DNA from: Megaleporinus macrocephalus
Taxonomy: Eukaryota; Chordata; Actinopteri; Characiformes; Anostomidae
Length of the DNA: 64,000 nt
Direction of reading: 5' to 3'
Assembly: GCA_021613375.1 (NCBI GenBank)
Contig: CM038703.1
Span: 17,916,694-17,980,693, forward strand
A program made the position numbers and the translations under genes. This document shows positions 35,101 to 48,989 of the stretch, one piece after another. The number at the start of each line of letters is the position of its first letter. Position 1 is the first letter of the stretch. A model generated the notes under the pieces. It did no database searches and was not told the DNA's origin. It worked only from the letters and a program-made list of their open reading frames with translations.

Positions 35101-38100
35101 TGCCAATGCAAATGAAAAAAAGCCACAGCTATCTGAAACCTGACTGGACGCATGTATTATTGCATGGAGTGCTAGTGCTATGGCACAGAAGTAAAAGCCC
35201 TGACTTACCATATGGTATAGTGGAGGTGACAGGTTCATGGGTGCAGGGGGTGCTGCTACTGACAGGCCACACCATGTACCCACCGTCACTATGGGAACTG
35301 ACAAAGCTGTTACCAGACCGGACCCAGACCAGGCTCTCCAGCTGCTGAAGTAGTAAAACACACACAAACACAGGGTTAAAGTCATTTGAACTGCCACTGT
35401 CACAAAGCTGAAGTCTTGGCCAAGTTATGATTCACATACAGATGTGTAAACATGACTGATAGTCACAAATCATACAAACTTTCTACAAATTATAAAAAGA
35501 TTTAATGCTACAGGCATTTTTAATTGAACAGTTGAATCACTGCTCACTGATGCTAGTGTTGCCAGATTACACCCATGCCAAAATTAGACAGGCTAGGATG
35601 AAGGGTGTGCAATAGCAGAGGACTGAAAGAGTTTGATAATTATCTTTGGATTTATCATATATTTTGCCTTTGCTTTGTTATAATGAACTTCAGGTTAACC
35701 TTTAAGTGCTGTAAACAAAGGTGCCTACTATTATTCTGGCATTATATAAAAATAAAACCCATAAAGTGTTACTTATTTACTGTGTCTTCTATGAACTAAT
35801 CAATGCATGAAAAAACATTCAATTGCTTTAAAAGTTGCTAAATAAGAAACAAAGCATATCTCAAACTCTGCCATAACGTAGCCTATACTTGCCTACACAC
35901 GGGCTGTATCTAATTCAATGTGCTTTATAGTTTAGTAGAGAGATGCGCAATGACAGGAGTAGAACGACCAGATCTTTTTAAGGTCCAGTTAACATCACCA
36001 ACTGCAGCACGAAACAGAGCTCAAGACCAGGACATCCAGTCCACAACCAGACACCCTCAGATGAAGAAAACGGAGTAGAAGTATCAGGCAGATACCTGCT
36101 TTCCCAGAAAGACGTTGTCTGCATGACGGCTTTGGAGGTCCCAGAGCACCACCAGGCCTCTGCTGTAACCAATGAGGATTTTGTCAGCATGCTGAGGATG
36201 TTCCTGCAGGGACTCTACTGGCCCCAGAGACTTCCCACATTTGTACTCCTCCGGAACACTGCCGAACAGAGGAGTTAGCAAGAGAGTTAGAACAGCTTTA
36301 CACTTGCACCACGAGTTCATTCATAGAAGACAACATTACATTTGCAGGCTTTTCACTACAGCAACAAAAGATCTGATGTGCCCATTTCCATGATCCCTGA
36401 ACCTCGTCCCAAATTCTTACAATGCCTGAGGCAGCAGTGCAGACTTCAAACGAGAGGAAAAATGACAAATGAAAAACAACCCGAAGTAGAGAGAGTAACG
36501 TGTTTGGCAAAGTTGGGCTTTCTTTGTAGTGCTGCTGGGTTGTGCTCCTGCCTCTGCCGGGGAAGATCAAAGCATTCAGCGACCACTTCCCTCCCTCTAA
36601 CACCCCCGCCCCATCTCCTGGATCACTCAGCTGAGCCCACTACATGCTCCCAGCATCAAAGCAATTCTTCATTCATATATTCCGCGTACATTCAGTATTA
36701 AAATGTAAAACACAGGCAAGAGTGTCAAGTTACAATCCCGAGAATGTCCAAGAACCCTACCGTTTGTTCTGTTACTACTAGCGCTACAAATAACACATCC
36801 AACATTTGGTAGTAATTAAGCTAATTCATGTTTGAAAAAAGGGAGGAAAACATGGGCTGCAATGAAATGAAAGGTCTGCGGGTTCAAGTACAAAGTGACA
36901 TGGCAAAAGGACAAAGCTGACAGCCACTGACTGGCTTACTGTTTGAAGGCCTGACCGATGATGACCAATCAAAAACCATGGTATGGAATTCCTCCACGGC
37001 CATGGCACGGTTTCAAGTAGTGGAATGTGCATGGTACACCCACAGAGTTAGGAGGAGATGCATTCATGACAGGGGGAGAAGGAAGAGAGAGAGAGTTACA
37101 TGGAAAAGTGGGAGTGGAGTGCTGCTCCAGTGGCTCGACTCAAGATGAGGGCAACAAACAGATTTGCAGTTATTCGTCAAAGCTGAACATAAGTAGCACA
37201 AAAACGGATTTAATGATACTCAAACGTCTGATTCAAGCAACGACGGTGGAAACAAGAAGCTCCGACACTAATAATGAATCAGCACACACCCTTATGCACG
37301 CGCTCACACACAAGAATCATCACACGCACCTGTCACACATTACAGCTCACAGCAGTGGCTCCTTAGCATAGCCCATATAGTCCTACCTCACACTGCATTC
37401 AGGGTGTGGTGTTGCTCGTAACCAAAGGTTTCAAAAGTATTCACATTCATTACTCAGGTAGTAGTATAGATACTAGGGTTTAACAATACTTCTGTAGAGG
37501 TTGAAGTATCAACTCAAGCTTTTTGCTCCAGTAAAAGCACTAATAATAAATCAGTATCATTAGCATATAAATAAGGCAAATGTTAACAGTAGTGAGCCAA
37601 TAAAACCCAATGAGATGCTTCTGAACTAGCTGTGATTTGTATTGTTTAATTTGTAGACAGTGTCAGTAGCATGAAACAAAAGAATGTAAAATGTCTTTAA
37701 ATGAAACATGGATTTGTTCATACTGATCTGCAAGTACACTGTGTACCGGATTGCATAAATTATGTAATTATTACTGTTATTGCCTAATTACTGTTTATTT
37801 TTTATTTTATTCTATTGACACTGATCACGTTAATCAACGAAAAAATATTTTTTTCAGGTTGGTACATCAGCAGTATGTATGTATTTCACCACAACCATTA
37901 CAACCATCAAAAGAGTTTAAAGAAATTGTTAAATCGTTTTAAAAGCATAAAAAGCTGTATATCATGCTGCATAGACATCTACTAAAGTTGGCATGCTAGC
38001 CTACTAGCCCCAGGCTATCCTGTCTTATCACTTTGTACCCAAGGCAGTCCCTGTAGCATGAAGACAAATCAGTTACATCATCATTTAAAGTGGCCAAAGA

Positions 38101-40094
38101 AAGGAACAGTAAGCATACCGAGTGGATGTCATTATAATGTCTGGTTGCCAAGAACTTCAGCAATCTATGTCAACAGCAAACTAAGTTCACCAGCAAATAA
38201 AAGTAATACCATAAATAGAAGTAAAACAAGAATTGGTGTTGATTTTGCTGGTGTTGATAAAATGCTCTTGTTAAATAAGGGAGAAGGTTTTATGCCACAT
38301 TTCTTTTCTAGACTTAGAAGAAACTAAAGAGGGAGGTGGAAAGACTGAGGATTTTCTGGTGATTCACTGCTCCTTGTTTGGAGTATGAATTTTGACGAGT
38401 TGTAACATTTTACAAATTCTTTGAACTACTGCACTACTGCCTGTACCAAACATGAGTGGGTAAAGACTGAATTGATGAATAACTAAACTGTGGCACAAAC
38501 AACATCTACAACCTCAAGGGTAGCATTTCCATGTAAAAGAGAAAGTCTTAAAGTCCCTCAAGAGAAGCAACAAAACCTCTTGATCTGGAATTAAAATGAA
38601 ATAAAAATAAATGAGGAGATCCAGCATTCCCTCAACACAACATAAGCCCAACACAATCTCATAAGTGGTTTTAAGATAAGTAGGCCAAGTCTGTTTCGCG
38701 ATGTACATACGCTTCTTGAAATTGAGGACTTGACACGTCTTGAGACTACAAAATTAACACACTCTCAAGGCTTAAAGATAAACAGCTGACCACAAAGCAG
38801 GCCTTTGTTTTTAAACAGAGCCTCCAAGTATTTTTAGGGATTCCGGCATCCTGCTGATGGCCCAGTGATGTGCATGTGAAGCTTGCAGTCTCTGGCTCAA
38901 ATGCCTCGTCGACTGGGGCTCAGGGGATTTGGCACTTGGTACAAAAGCATTTTGTTCTGTAGTTTCCTGGCTGACACATACTTATTAGCAGTGGCTCAGA
39001 CAGGCCGCCCATTAGCCTAAATTGTGCTCACTTAATGAGCAGTTCATGGTCTCTTCCTGCAGGAAGATGAAGTTTGCAGTTAGACAACCAGGCTATAAGG
39101 GGAATGAGGCACCAGGAAAGCTGTAATTTATCTCAACTTACACGGCTTCTTAAACAGCAGAGCAAAAGTGTGATTTTCTCTCTTTTAAGCGGCACCATTA
39201 CAGCCATCTGGGTCGTTTCTCATAAGGGATATTTCACTTTCCATTCACGTAAAAGTAATGGAAAAAAATAAATTACGTAACGGACAAAAGCAACAACGCC
39301 AATAAAGCTGAAGGCAGCACTCCAGATACATAACCATCTCTTCTCAACGAGATAAGAACCGGGTAGTGAAGAACTTGGCTGGAGGACAAGGAGGCCCGCA
39401 GAGCCTGTGTCTGTCCAGGGCCTGTAACGGACAACCACAGCTGGACGCAGGAGTGGGCACTTAGCCCTAGGCAGAGAAGGCCGTTAAAGCCTCCCCAAGT
39501 TAAAAAGTGTCCCCGAGCAGTGTGAGAGGAGGGCATGGGGAGGTAAACAATAGAGCTCTCTGCGAGTTCATTACCCTCAGTGCAGAGCGCTCTCAGTCAG
39601 GAGGGAGTCCCCAAATGCTTGTTTTATGAGGTAAGCTCACAGGCAGTGGAATGTGTCCACCCACAAGCGAAGCTGAGGGAGCATAAGCTGCAGACACACT
39701 CCCACAAAATCAACTTTTCAGGACAAAGTACGGGTCTGCTTTACACACATGTTGACTGGTAAGAAAACAAAAAGGCAAATGCAGCCTTTTGCGTTTAAAC
39801 GCATGCTTGAAATGAGCATTTAAATTAAATTTAGATTTAAAATGGTGATAAAATTCCATCAAAGATATTTACAGTGTCATTCAGAGGGGCTTGATGTAGA
39901 ATAGTGCATTGTAGAGCAATGTATAGTTTTACTTACACCACTCAACACTTAACTATGTTAGCAACTGATTGACTGAGAAAATTCTAGTCTGACCTAAAGT
40001 GAGGAACTAAACCTGTTGGGAATGCTGTGGATTAATTATCACAGTGATTGCAATCATTAATTCACACACCTAATATGAAACATATGAATCAAAA

Positions 40095-40184
<90 letters not shown>

Positions 40185-41729
40185 TAACCTGTCCAAATCA
40201 CAGAGCTGATACACCAACACCAACAAATATCCTTTTGGGCTGCACCTATCTATGTATTATGTATGCATCTGAAATGATCCACTGATTTCCCAAACCTTTA
40301 TTTCACCAACTTTATCATGAATGTGCAAAACTCTGAATCTTGTGAGTGAGTGTCAAAAATTGATTACAAATTGGAAAAATAAGTAAGACTACATAAAAGC
40401 AGGGGACACCTGTAAAATCTGTTAAACATGTGGCAGCATTTTAAGTAATAACTTTCTGTAACATGGAAATTTCAGAGGCAGGCGTCTAATTCTCATCACC
40501 ATCACAGTGAACAGTTCTGACAAGTTGCTCTAGAACATCTAATTTTGATATCAAACCACGCTGAAAGACTTAACCTGCCAAGTTGGACGCAAATTCAGTT
40601 GTTAACAGATGACTGACGGTGGTGATAATAGGGTGACAGTAGGGGTTGGGTTGGGTGCCAGACAAAAAAAAAAAGAAATATCACCTCTGCATGATCTCAT
40701 CTTGAAACAGAGATTTGTCCAGTGGAGTGAGAGAGGGCAGCTCCAGGAAGTGAACGCCACCGCCTTCGGTTCCCACAGCAAGAAGATCACAGCTGACTTT
40801 CGGCAGAAGAACGGTCACACGTGTCGCGCTGTGGGAGAAAAAGATGCACACACACAACCCTTATAACCACAGAGTGAAGGAGCACATTTCATGACTGTGA
40901 TTCAAAATTACTCAGACAACACTCCTCCAGAAGTGACTCGGCAAAGTGTTCCTTTTCACACCATGAGGGAAGGAAAACCAAGATATCAGCACAAAACACA
41001 GTATTATTCACATTAACTCTAACAACGTGTAAGCAGAGGAGGGTAAACAGTGAAATACATAGAAGGATAAATAAATAAATAAATAACCGAGGCATCACCT
41101 GGTGCTTTCAATGCCAGACCTGCCGGGCAGAGTGAAGCTGCGCACCTCCTCCAGGTGGGAGCACTGCTCTTTCTGCCCAATTTCCCACAGGTGTAGAGTG
41201 TTGTCATCCAACAAAGACAGAATCCTTCCCTGTGATCACAAACATGCTGACTGAGCATTAGACAAAGACAGACGTGACAATCACTACAACTACAACACTC
41301 AGACGCATACTGTAAAAGAGAAACTTGTGCAAAGTCTAACAAGTAACAAGAATAAACAACATTACAACGTCTGGAGTAGAGTTAGCATTACCTGCCCATG
41401 GAGGAAGTGTATCTGTGTGACGGTAGCAGTATCTTTGTGAAGTCCAGTGCACTCCACACCAGGGGCTCCATATCTGAACATTCAGTCAAGGAGTGGACAA
41501 AGAATAGGAAATAGAAAAAAAAAAAAAGCATCGCTTTCACCCGAATAATTAATAGATAATTGATATTACAAACACATGCATGTGAAGAGTTCAATTAATT
41601 GGGCCATCAAGTCTTCTGTAATGAGGTCATGTACACCAAATCAATGCCCAATTTGTAAAGCCTATTTTTCTATGTGATTATATATATATATATATATAAT
41701 ATAATATATATATATATATATATAATATA

Positions 41730-41788
<59 letters not shown>

Positions 41789-41810
41789 AATATATATAAT
41801 ATAATATAAT

Positions 41811-41897
<87 letters not shown>

Positions 41898-44800
41898 CAG
41901 AAAGAAGACTAAGGGCATACTCACACTAGGCTTTGTGATCCGTGCCCAGGCCCGCTTGAAGAGGTGGGCCAGGGCACAATTTGCTTGGACTCAGGCTTGG
42001 TTCGCTTATAGTGTAAGCGCTAGCCGTGCCCGGGTCCGCTTGGAGCCTTGTGTGATTGGTTCATTTTGCCGGAACTCAAAAATGACGTCAGTGATGCGAC
42101 TCTCATGGTCTTCTAGAAAAAAGTCGCGTTGTGATGACGTAGGAGGATAACCGGGCCCCAGCACGGACAGAGGAAAACGGGTCTAGTGTGAGTACACTCT
42201 AAAGAGAGTATTCTACAGTTACTTGGTACTTGTATATATGACCTCACAACCACTAAAGTGCAGAAGTGGCCTTTTAACTTGGAAACAAAACACAATATCT
42301 GTAGAATTACAACACGCTTACAAATACCCACCATTAAACAAGCAACACGTCCTCACTATACTTGAAAGGTCATACTGTCATATACTTGTGTACTTGCTCC
42401 TCACAAATACATCACTACAACACACACACACACACAATAAGCATGCTTCTGTAATTATGGCCACAAGATTCATTAAACTGAATGCCCAGTGCAAACGTTT
42501 GTCTGTCAGGTAATGACCAGCAAAACACAGCTGACCATTTTTTTTTCCCCCGTTTGTTTAATTAAATCTTAATTGTTCTCTTGTTTTACCATTTATCTTG
42601 TTTGCTTTTATTGTCAATTGATTTTACAAAGTCTTCCTTTCAATTAACTTTACCAGATTAAAATCCATTTAAATTGCTTTTCAATCCCTTTTAGCTGTAC
42701 ACGCTCAGCTGCACTGAGAAAGAGGGTCATCGTCAGTGTATGTCTGAGTGAAAATAACGACTGATTGATTGTGATAATATTGGTTGTGACACACTAAAAT
42801 ATCCCAAGATGTCTAAATGCAGGATACTCAACCTCATCGCAAATCTTTCATGATTCTGGAATATCTCTCTTCACTATTGGACAGTACAAAAACAAACTTC
42901 AAACCTGCTGAACGGGGCTGGAACTGATTTTATATGCAATGGGGGAGGAAATGTGGCTATTGTAGTCTGCTTCTCATTACAAAAACTGCCGAGCTGCCCC
43001 TCTCCATTAACAAAGGAGTGGATATCTAGGTCAAATCTGTCTCATGCTCCATGTAAAACAATGCAAGCCCTTGCAGATGGCAAGACGTCCTCATTTGAGA
43101 TCACGGTCATTGTGCAAGCCCTGCAGTTCTCACAAAAGAGGAAAACTGTCAGACAAGCACAAGACAAAGTGGAAGTCTCTTCTCGCAGTGCACACGGCTG
43201 AAACAAATATCTGCAAGCTTCAGGCTGATAAATTCCCTCCTGTAGACTTCAGCTCATATTAAAAGGAGGAGGGGGTGTTGGGCCACATCTGGATGAGTGT
43301 AAGGAGTGGAGACAGATGCAGGCGTGGCGTAATACCTCTACAGCATGGAGTAAGCCATTAAGGACGGAGTGCTGAACCCTGAACAAAGGGGCAGCCTGTG
43401 CTACAGCCTGAACAACACAAGCTGCACGTCAGCTCTGCCACCCCACACTCATCACAATGAGAGGCACTGGGGTCCAACGGCTTACACAAGCCCACATCTC
43501 TCCCCACCGGCCACTCACAAGAGCCTTGTCCACTCCCAGCTTCCTGCTGCTGCCATGGCAGCAAGACTATTATGTCACATGGGGGCATGCATCAGTGTCA
43601 TTTGCAGAGGGGGGTTTCCTAACTAAAAGATGTTCAGCTGCCTTTGCACAAATTAGGAATGCATTAAAAGCTCAGCCTCCAAAGGAAGACAGGGCAACGA
43701 TAGTACATTCTGCATTATCATGACAAATTATGTTCCAATACAACATAATATAGTTTTGTGAGTGCTTCTACAAGACTGACCTCACATGCCCGATTACAAG
43801 GAAAGCAGAATTTGTGCTGTTTAGTTTAGTTCTGTATAGAATTTCAAACAGAAAAATAAAAGAAAAAGTTTTTGTATTTTTTTCATCCGTTCTTTTCAGA
43901 CAAACAAGCCTTCGCCATCAGGCATAACACAACAAATATTGTGGTATTTTTGCCTTGACTCACAATCTAAACACATTAAACATTTGAACAATAATAAAGA
44001 ATAAAAAACAGTGCTTTTTCACCCCTCCAGACATGTTTAAACAGCTGGAGCATCAGCAGATCAACTGTGAAGATGGTGACTGAGTGAAACTATCACAGTT
44101 TCTAAGAAGGACATTACTTCTGTACACACTGTTTATGCCAAGAGTGGTCAGAACAACACTCAAGAACTTTACAGGTTTATAACACCTAAAAACAACATCC
44201 TGCTCTAAATGAAGAGTTATATATAAAACAATATAAAGATACAAAACAGACAAAGAGAAAAAAACTTACTAGCGTGCTATTGCCGTTTGAAGCCACAGTT
44301 TCTGAAATAATAATTTAAATAATTAAATTTCACAAACGTTGGAGCCAAAATGCAAAACACAACTCTCTCCCCAAAACAACACAATTCATTGTCTTTGATA
44401 AATTATGTCAACGAAGGTTTTTGTGGCACATAACTCCTGTACTAATAAAATAGTCTTATGTTTATTTTCTGTATAATCTTTATTTGTTGTTTTTTTCAGC
44501 CCAGTTTTTACTAAATTTGGACAATTCTTATCACGGCACATCACTAGCTGACAAACAGGAAGACCAGTGTTATGAACAATTCACAGTTCAAGCAAAAGCC
44601 TATGGATAGCAAAGTTCAGCAAAAGCATAAATAAATAAAACTGATCAGAAACTTTCAGCTCCGGTGACGAATCAAACAGCCTAAAATTAAAAAGACAGAT
44701 TTGTTGCGCAGAGAGTTGTGACTAAGGCCAGGACATTGTCATAACCAAACACAGCCAAAATTGTCTCTCCTTCCGAGTGTGTATTCATATTCTATTCTTC

Positions 44801-47800
44801 TACTGTTTGTTTTAGATGGAACAGATCCAACACGCATCCTCTGCAGCAGCGCACAGCCGTCTGGTGACAAAAACAAAGCATCACAAAATTAAACTTCCCT
44901 TTCCCCCCGCTCCTCCTGCGCTGCTATTTTGCGTTGCATCATTCATCTGAGAGACAAGTTAAGAGTGTTGGGAGTTGGGTGGGGGGTGTGTGGAACGTGA
45001 AGAGGACGTGTGGAGAGCTGGAGAGGGGGGCCGTGCAGCGCAGTGTGCTGGGCCCCAGTGCTGGAATGCAATGGGTGTGTGGGGATTAAAACACATGAGG
45101 GAGGAGGAGGAGGACGAGGAGGAGGAGGAGGAGAGGGAGAAGGGGGAAGGGGTTAGGAGCAGCTGGATGATGCTTTCAGAAACAGACCTGATTACTCCAC
45201 AGCTCATTAATCATTAACAGAAAGGCCTCAGCTTTTTGGGAGACGGTCATTCTACCCCCAAACCCCCCCAAAAAAACTCTCCCTCACAATCAACTTGGAG
45301 AGAATTACACTGTCCTTCAAAGCTCATCCCTTATCCCCACCGACAGCCCCCTTAAGATCATTGTTTGTGGGTCAACCTAAACAGACCCCATCATGGCCAT
45401 GAGTTTTGTTGGTTTGAAATGGAATAAGGATAGAAAGAAATTGATTTCCTGTTTGTGGTCAACAGTTTCCCCCCATTACATTCCAACTGAAGCATTGTGA
45501 CCTATATAAGCCTGCCAACAAGCTTCTTCAAGTTTTCACTCCTCAGCACCGGAGGGCCTCTCCTCAGAATCACCTCAGGACCACCCTGAGGGTTGCACTG
45601 AATTACTGAGTCATCCCACACCAAAATCAGCACTATGGTTTCGATTAAAAGACTCAAACGCAGACCTCAGATTCCCCAGACAGAGCAGGTAACATGATAA
45701 AGGTTGAGAATAATTAAGTTTACAGGCCACCCAACAGTTTGCAAGATCTCCAGACTTCCTTTGAAAGGGATTCATAGAAATCCAGACAATCTGGAAATGC
45801 AGCACATTCAGATTGTGATCTGAACGATAAACAATTTAACACTTGGCAGTATCCAATGACTATGGTAGGTTACGGCCCTCTGGATAGTGAGGCATATTAG
45901 ATTTAAGATCTGGATGACTTTCTGCTCTATTACATTTTCCAGAAAAAGTTAATTTGTGCACAAGTGAGGACCAGAGAAATGTCTGCACCACTACAAGAAC
46001 ACACTCACACACACCCCCCAGAGGTTCATCTAAAAAGTTGAATAACATGGATATACACATCACAGTGCAAAAGCGCAAAACACATTTAAAAATTTGGAGA
46101 CTGGGGCTCGTAACAACCTAGCAGACCACCACATCGCTCACCATCAGATAAACAGTACTTAAACCTTTCATTTTTGAGAGGGAGGAGAAAATCGAGCTCC
46201 ATTCTTGCTTCATATCTGAAAAAAATCTATAGGTGTTTCTGTCCATCCTTCCACACTGATAGAAGACACCCCAACACTGTGGGTCTAAAAGGATGTGTAT
46301 CTGCTACTGAGAGAAAAAAAAAAAACATTGGGTAACATCTACAAATCAAACGAAGAAGTTACCCGGCTCTTAAAACAATGGACTGACCACTACAGAGTCC
46401 AGACCTCAACATAACAGAATGTTCTTGGGATTTGTTGGATCCTAAGACAATTAACACAATTCCAGAGGCTGAATATTGCAGGTGTGGAGAAATGTTACTG
46501 CAGGTTTCTTTGAAAAGCTGAAAGCAAGATGAACTCACTAAATACAGAAAATATAAGAGGAAAAAAAGCTTGGTCTCTGACTTGCGGATTCTTGTACAGT
46601 ATTTTGCTAGCATAGAAAGAAAAATTCTCATGATAAATATATAAAATTCATATCACCATGATCAATAAAACTCAAAATAACTGTCCACACCCCCCAAAAA
46701 CTATGTATTATGTAAACATAAAACCAAAAAAAAGAGGGGAAAATGTTTTCGTTGTTAATTACACACCAGTAGTTCACATGCACACCCATTAAACACCCAT
46801 ATATATCAGCATTCAGCCAACATGTATACATCTGCTATGTAATGGTTTGAAATGAAGGCACCCGCCTTATTTTCAGTTAGTCCAGACAATTCAAATGATA
46901 TGTGGTTTCATGTTTAACATAAGCACACACTGTCAGCATCTAAGAGCAACAAGTGCATATGACAACTAACACAGAATTATCTAATCTGTGGGTCTTTGAT
47001 CTTGGCTGCCCCTCATTCTCTAAACCAAGTAATGTGATAAGCCAAAGGCAGGTCCTAAATCAAAGCACCTTCCCCAGTTCCCACAGCCACTCTCACACTG
47101 TTCTGGCCAAATACAAACAGACGATGGCCCAAAAGGCCACAGCACTCAGCTCCTCTCCTCTCCCCCACCCCCCTGACAATACTGGACAATTACCCATTCA
47201 AGCGCTTACAGCAAACTTAGCAAGAGATAAGGCAATTTCACAGCCTGAGAGTGACAAACATCAGGCCCTGTGCAGCAGTTACCCCCAACGGATGCGACAC
47301 ATATTTGCTCCAAATGTGCAACTGGTTCATTTATTGTTTTGATTAACTGATTGGTAGGTAAGTATATGATTCTGTTACTACATCTAAACATCATAGCATA
47401 TGCATGACTCATGTTAAACAGCCTGATGCTTTTCAGTGCACGCCTATTATGCTCATTTCCAATGTTTATTTTATGTCTGCTAGAATAGATTTACATGCTC
47501 CAATTTCCCAAAACATAACATTTTTCTCATATTATGCATCAGTCTTCACCGTCTGTCTGAAACGCTCTTTTAGAGCTCAAGTCTTTAAACTCCACATTCC
47601 CATGAGCCCAGTGTGTTCTGACCAAGCGGCACTCCGTTAATGCTCCACCCCTACAGAACTGTGGCTTTTCTTACAATGGGGTCAGTTCTGCTGTAACAAG
47701 TTTGATTCAGTCAGATTTGATTAAGTCAGATCCTTAAAGTAAATCTTTATTAACCAATTATTTTAAATGAAAAAAAAACTGCAGGCCTGAAAATTGTTAA

Positions 47801-48854
47801 TAAATTTAAAGCACTGTTCACTTTAAGATATTAATTTTGCATCTTTGTCAGTATGGGCTTGTCATGGTACTGCATTTCACTTTAAACCTAATGAATCAAT
47901 GTTAAAACAAATTAAACACACAAAATTGAACAGATCAGTTGGTATGTTGTTTTCCAAGTCTAGGTTTATGTAAAAGTTCCATATAAAAATACTTACTACC
48001 TGAATTATATTTATATTCTGTAGTAAATCAGGCCAGGTTATTACAGAACGAGCGTCAATGACTTCAGACTTCTTTTAGGACATCGTTATAGCTAGCATAG
48101 CTTACCAACCAACCCACCAGCGCGGATTTTTTTTTTTTATATAAACGAGACAGACAGCACCACTATACAATAAAAATATATTATTTGAATCACTTATAAT
48201 TCTTCATTAAAATATTATCCAATATATTTTGCTTTATGCTGCTATTATAATGCAAAAATATCTAAACTTTTTCTCAACTTTAAACTTTACTCAATGCTGA
48301 ACTATTCAAACAACAAACTCTCGCCCACAGATACCAAACTTTGTTCCAGTAAATACCAGAGAACAAACAGCAGATATGCACCAGTTACTCAGAGAGTGGA
48401 CTAGCATTTTAAGTTCATGCCACAATAGATCACACATACTGATCCAATCATATGCAGTTTAAGGTCCCAGGCTCATCACTTTTAAGCTAAAAGGCACCCA
48501 TGATGAATATCTCAAACCTTAAAGCCTAAAGCAGCTTGAGCAAGCCAACTTTCCCTTTACGGTAATTCCTCAAACTGACCGTTTACAGTTCACAATTACA
48601 CAGGAGGTCTTTAAACAGGCACCAATAAGCATAAAAGAAAATTCAATGAGGCTTCCTCACTGTGCTAGCGCTCCTCGAATTTCCAAAAGCCCACAAAGTG
48701 CATTCAAAAAACCTGGAGAGCTGAGAAGTGGACTACAAGGGGGAAGGGGGCCGATTTTAAGCTCCCTGTGTGTGTCCAGGAGGCCTGCATCAGAATACTA
48801 ATGACTTGTGACTGATGCTTCCACAGAGACACGGAGGGTGAATGAGTGAAAGAC

Positions 48855-48926
<72 letters not shown>

Positions 48927-48949
48927 AGGGAGAGGGAGAGGGAGAGGGA

Positions 48950-48989
<40 letters not shown>

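Larger units (their letters stand above)
32857..35208 (-). other. llgl1: llgl1 intron 7
   Basis: 2.35 kb. Contains a 19-bp G run at 33370-33388 and a probable MITE at 33771-34246. Otherwise nothing recognised. Confidence 0.6.
36259..40684 (-). other. llgl1: llgl1 intron 5
   Basis: 4.4 kb. Contains a dispersed repeat at 37424-37560 and an (AT)n tract at 40100-40172. The stretch 38800-39750 has mixed base composition and no recognised repeat. Confidence 0.6.

Noticed and set aside
41670..41924. Minus-strand frame of IYIYIY
   Set aside because: Translation of the (AT)n tract.
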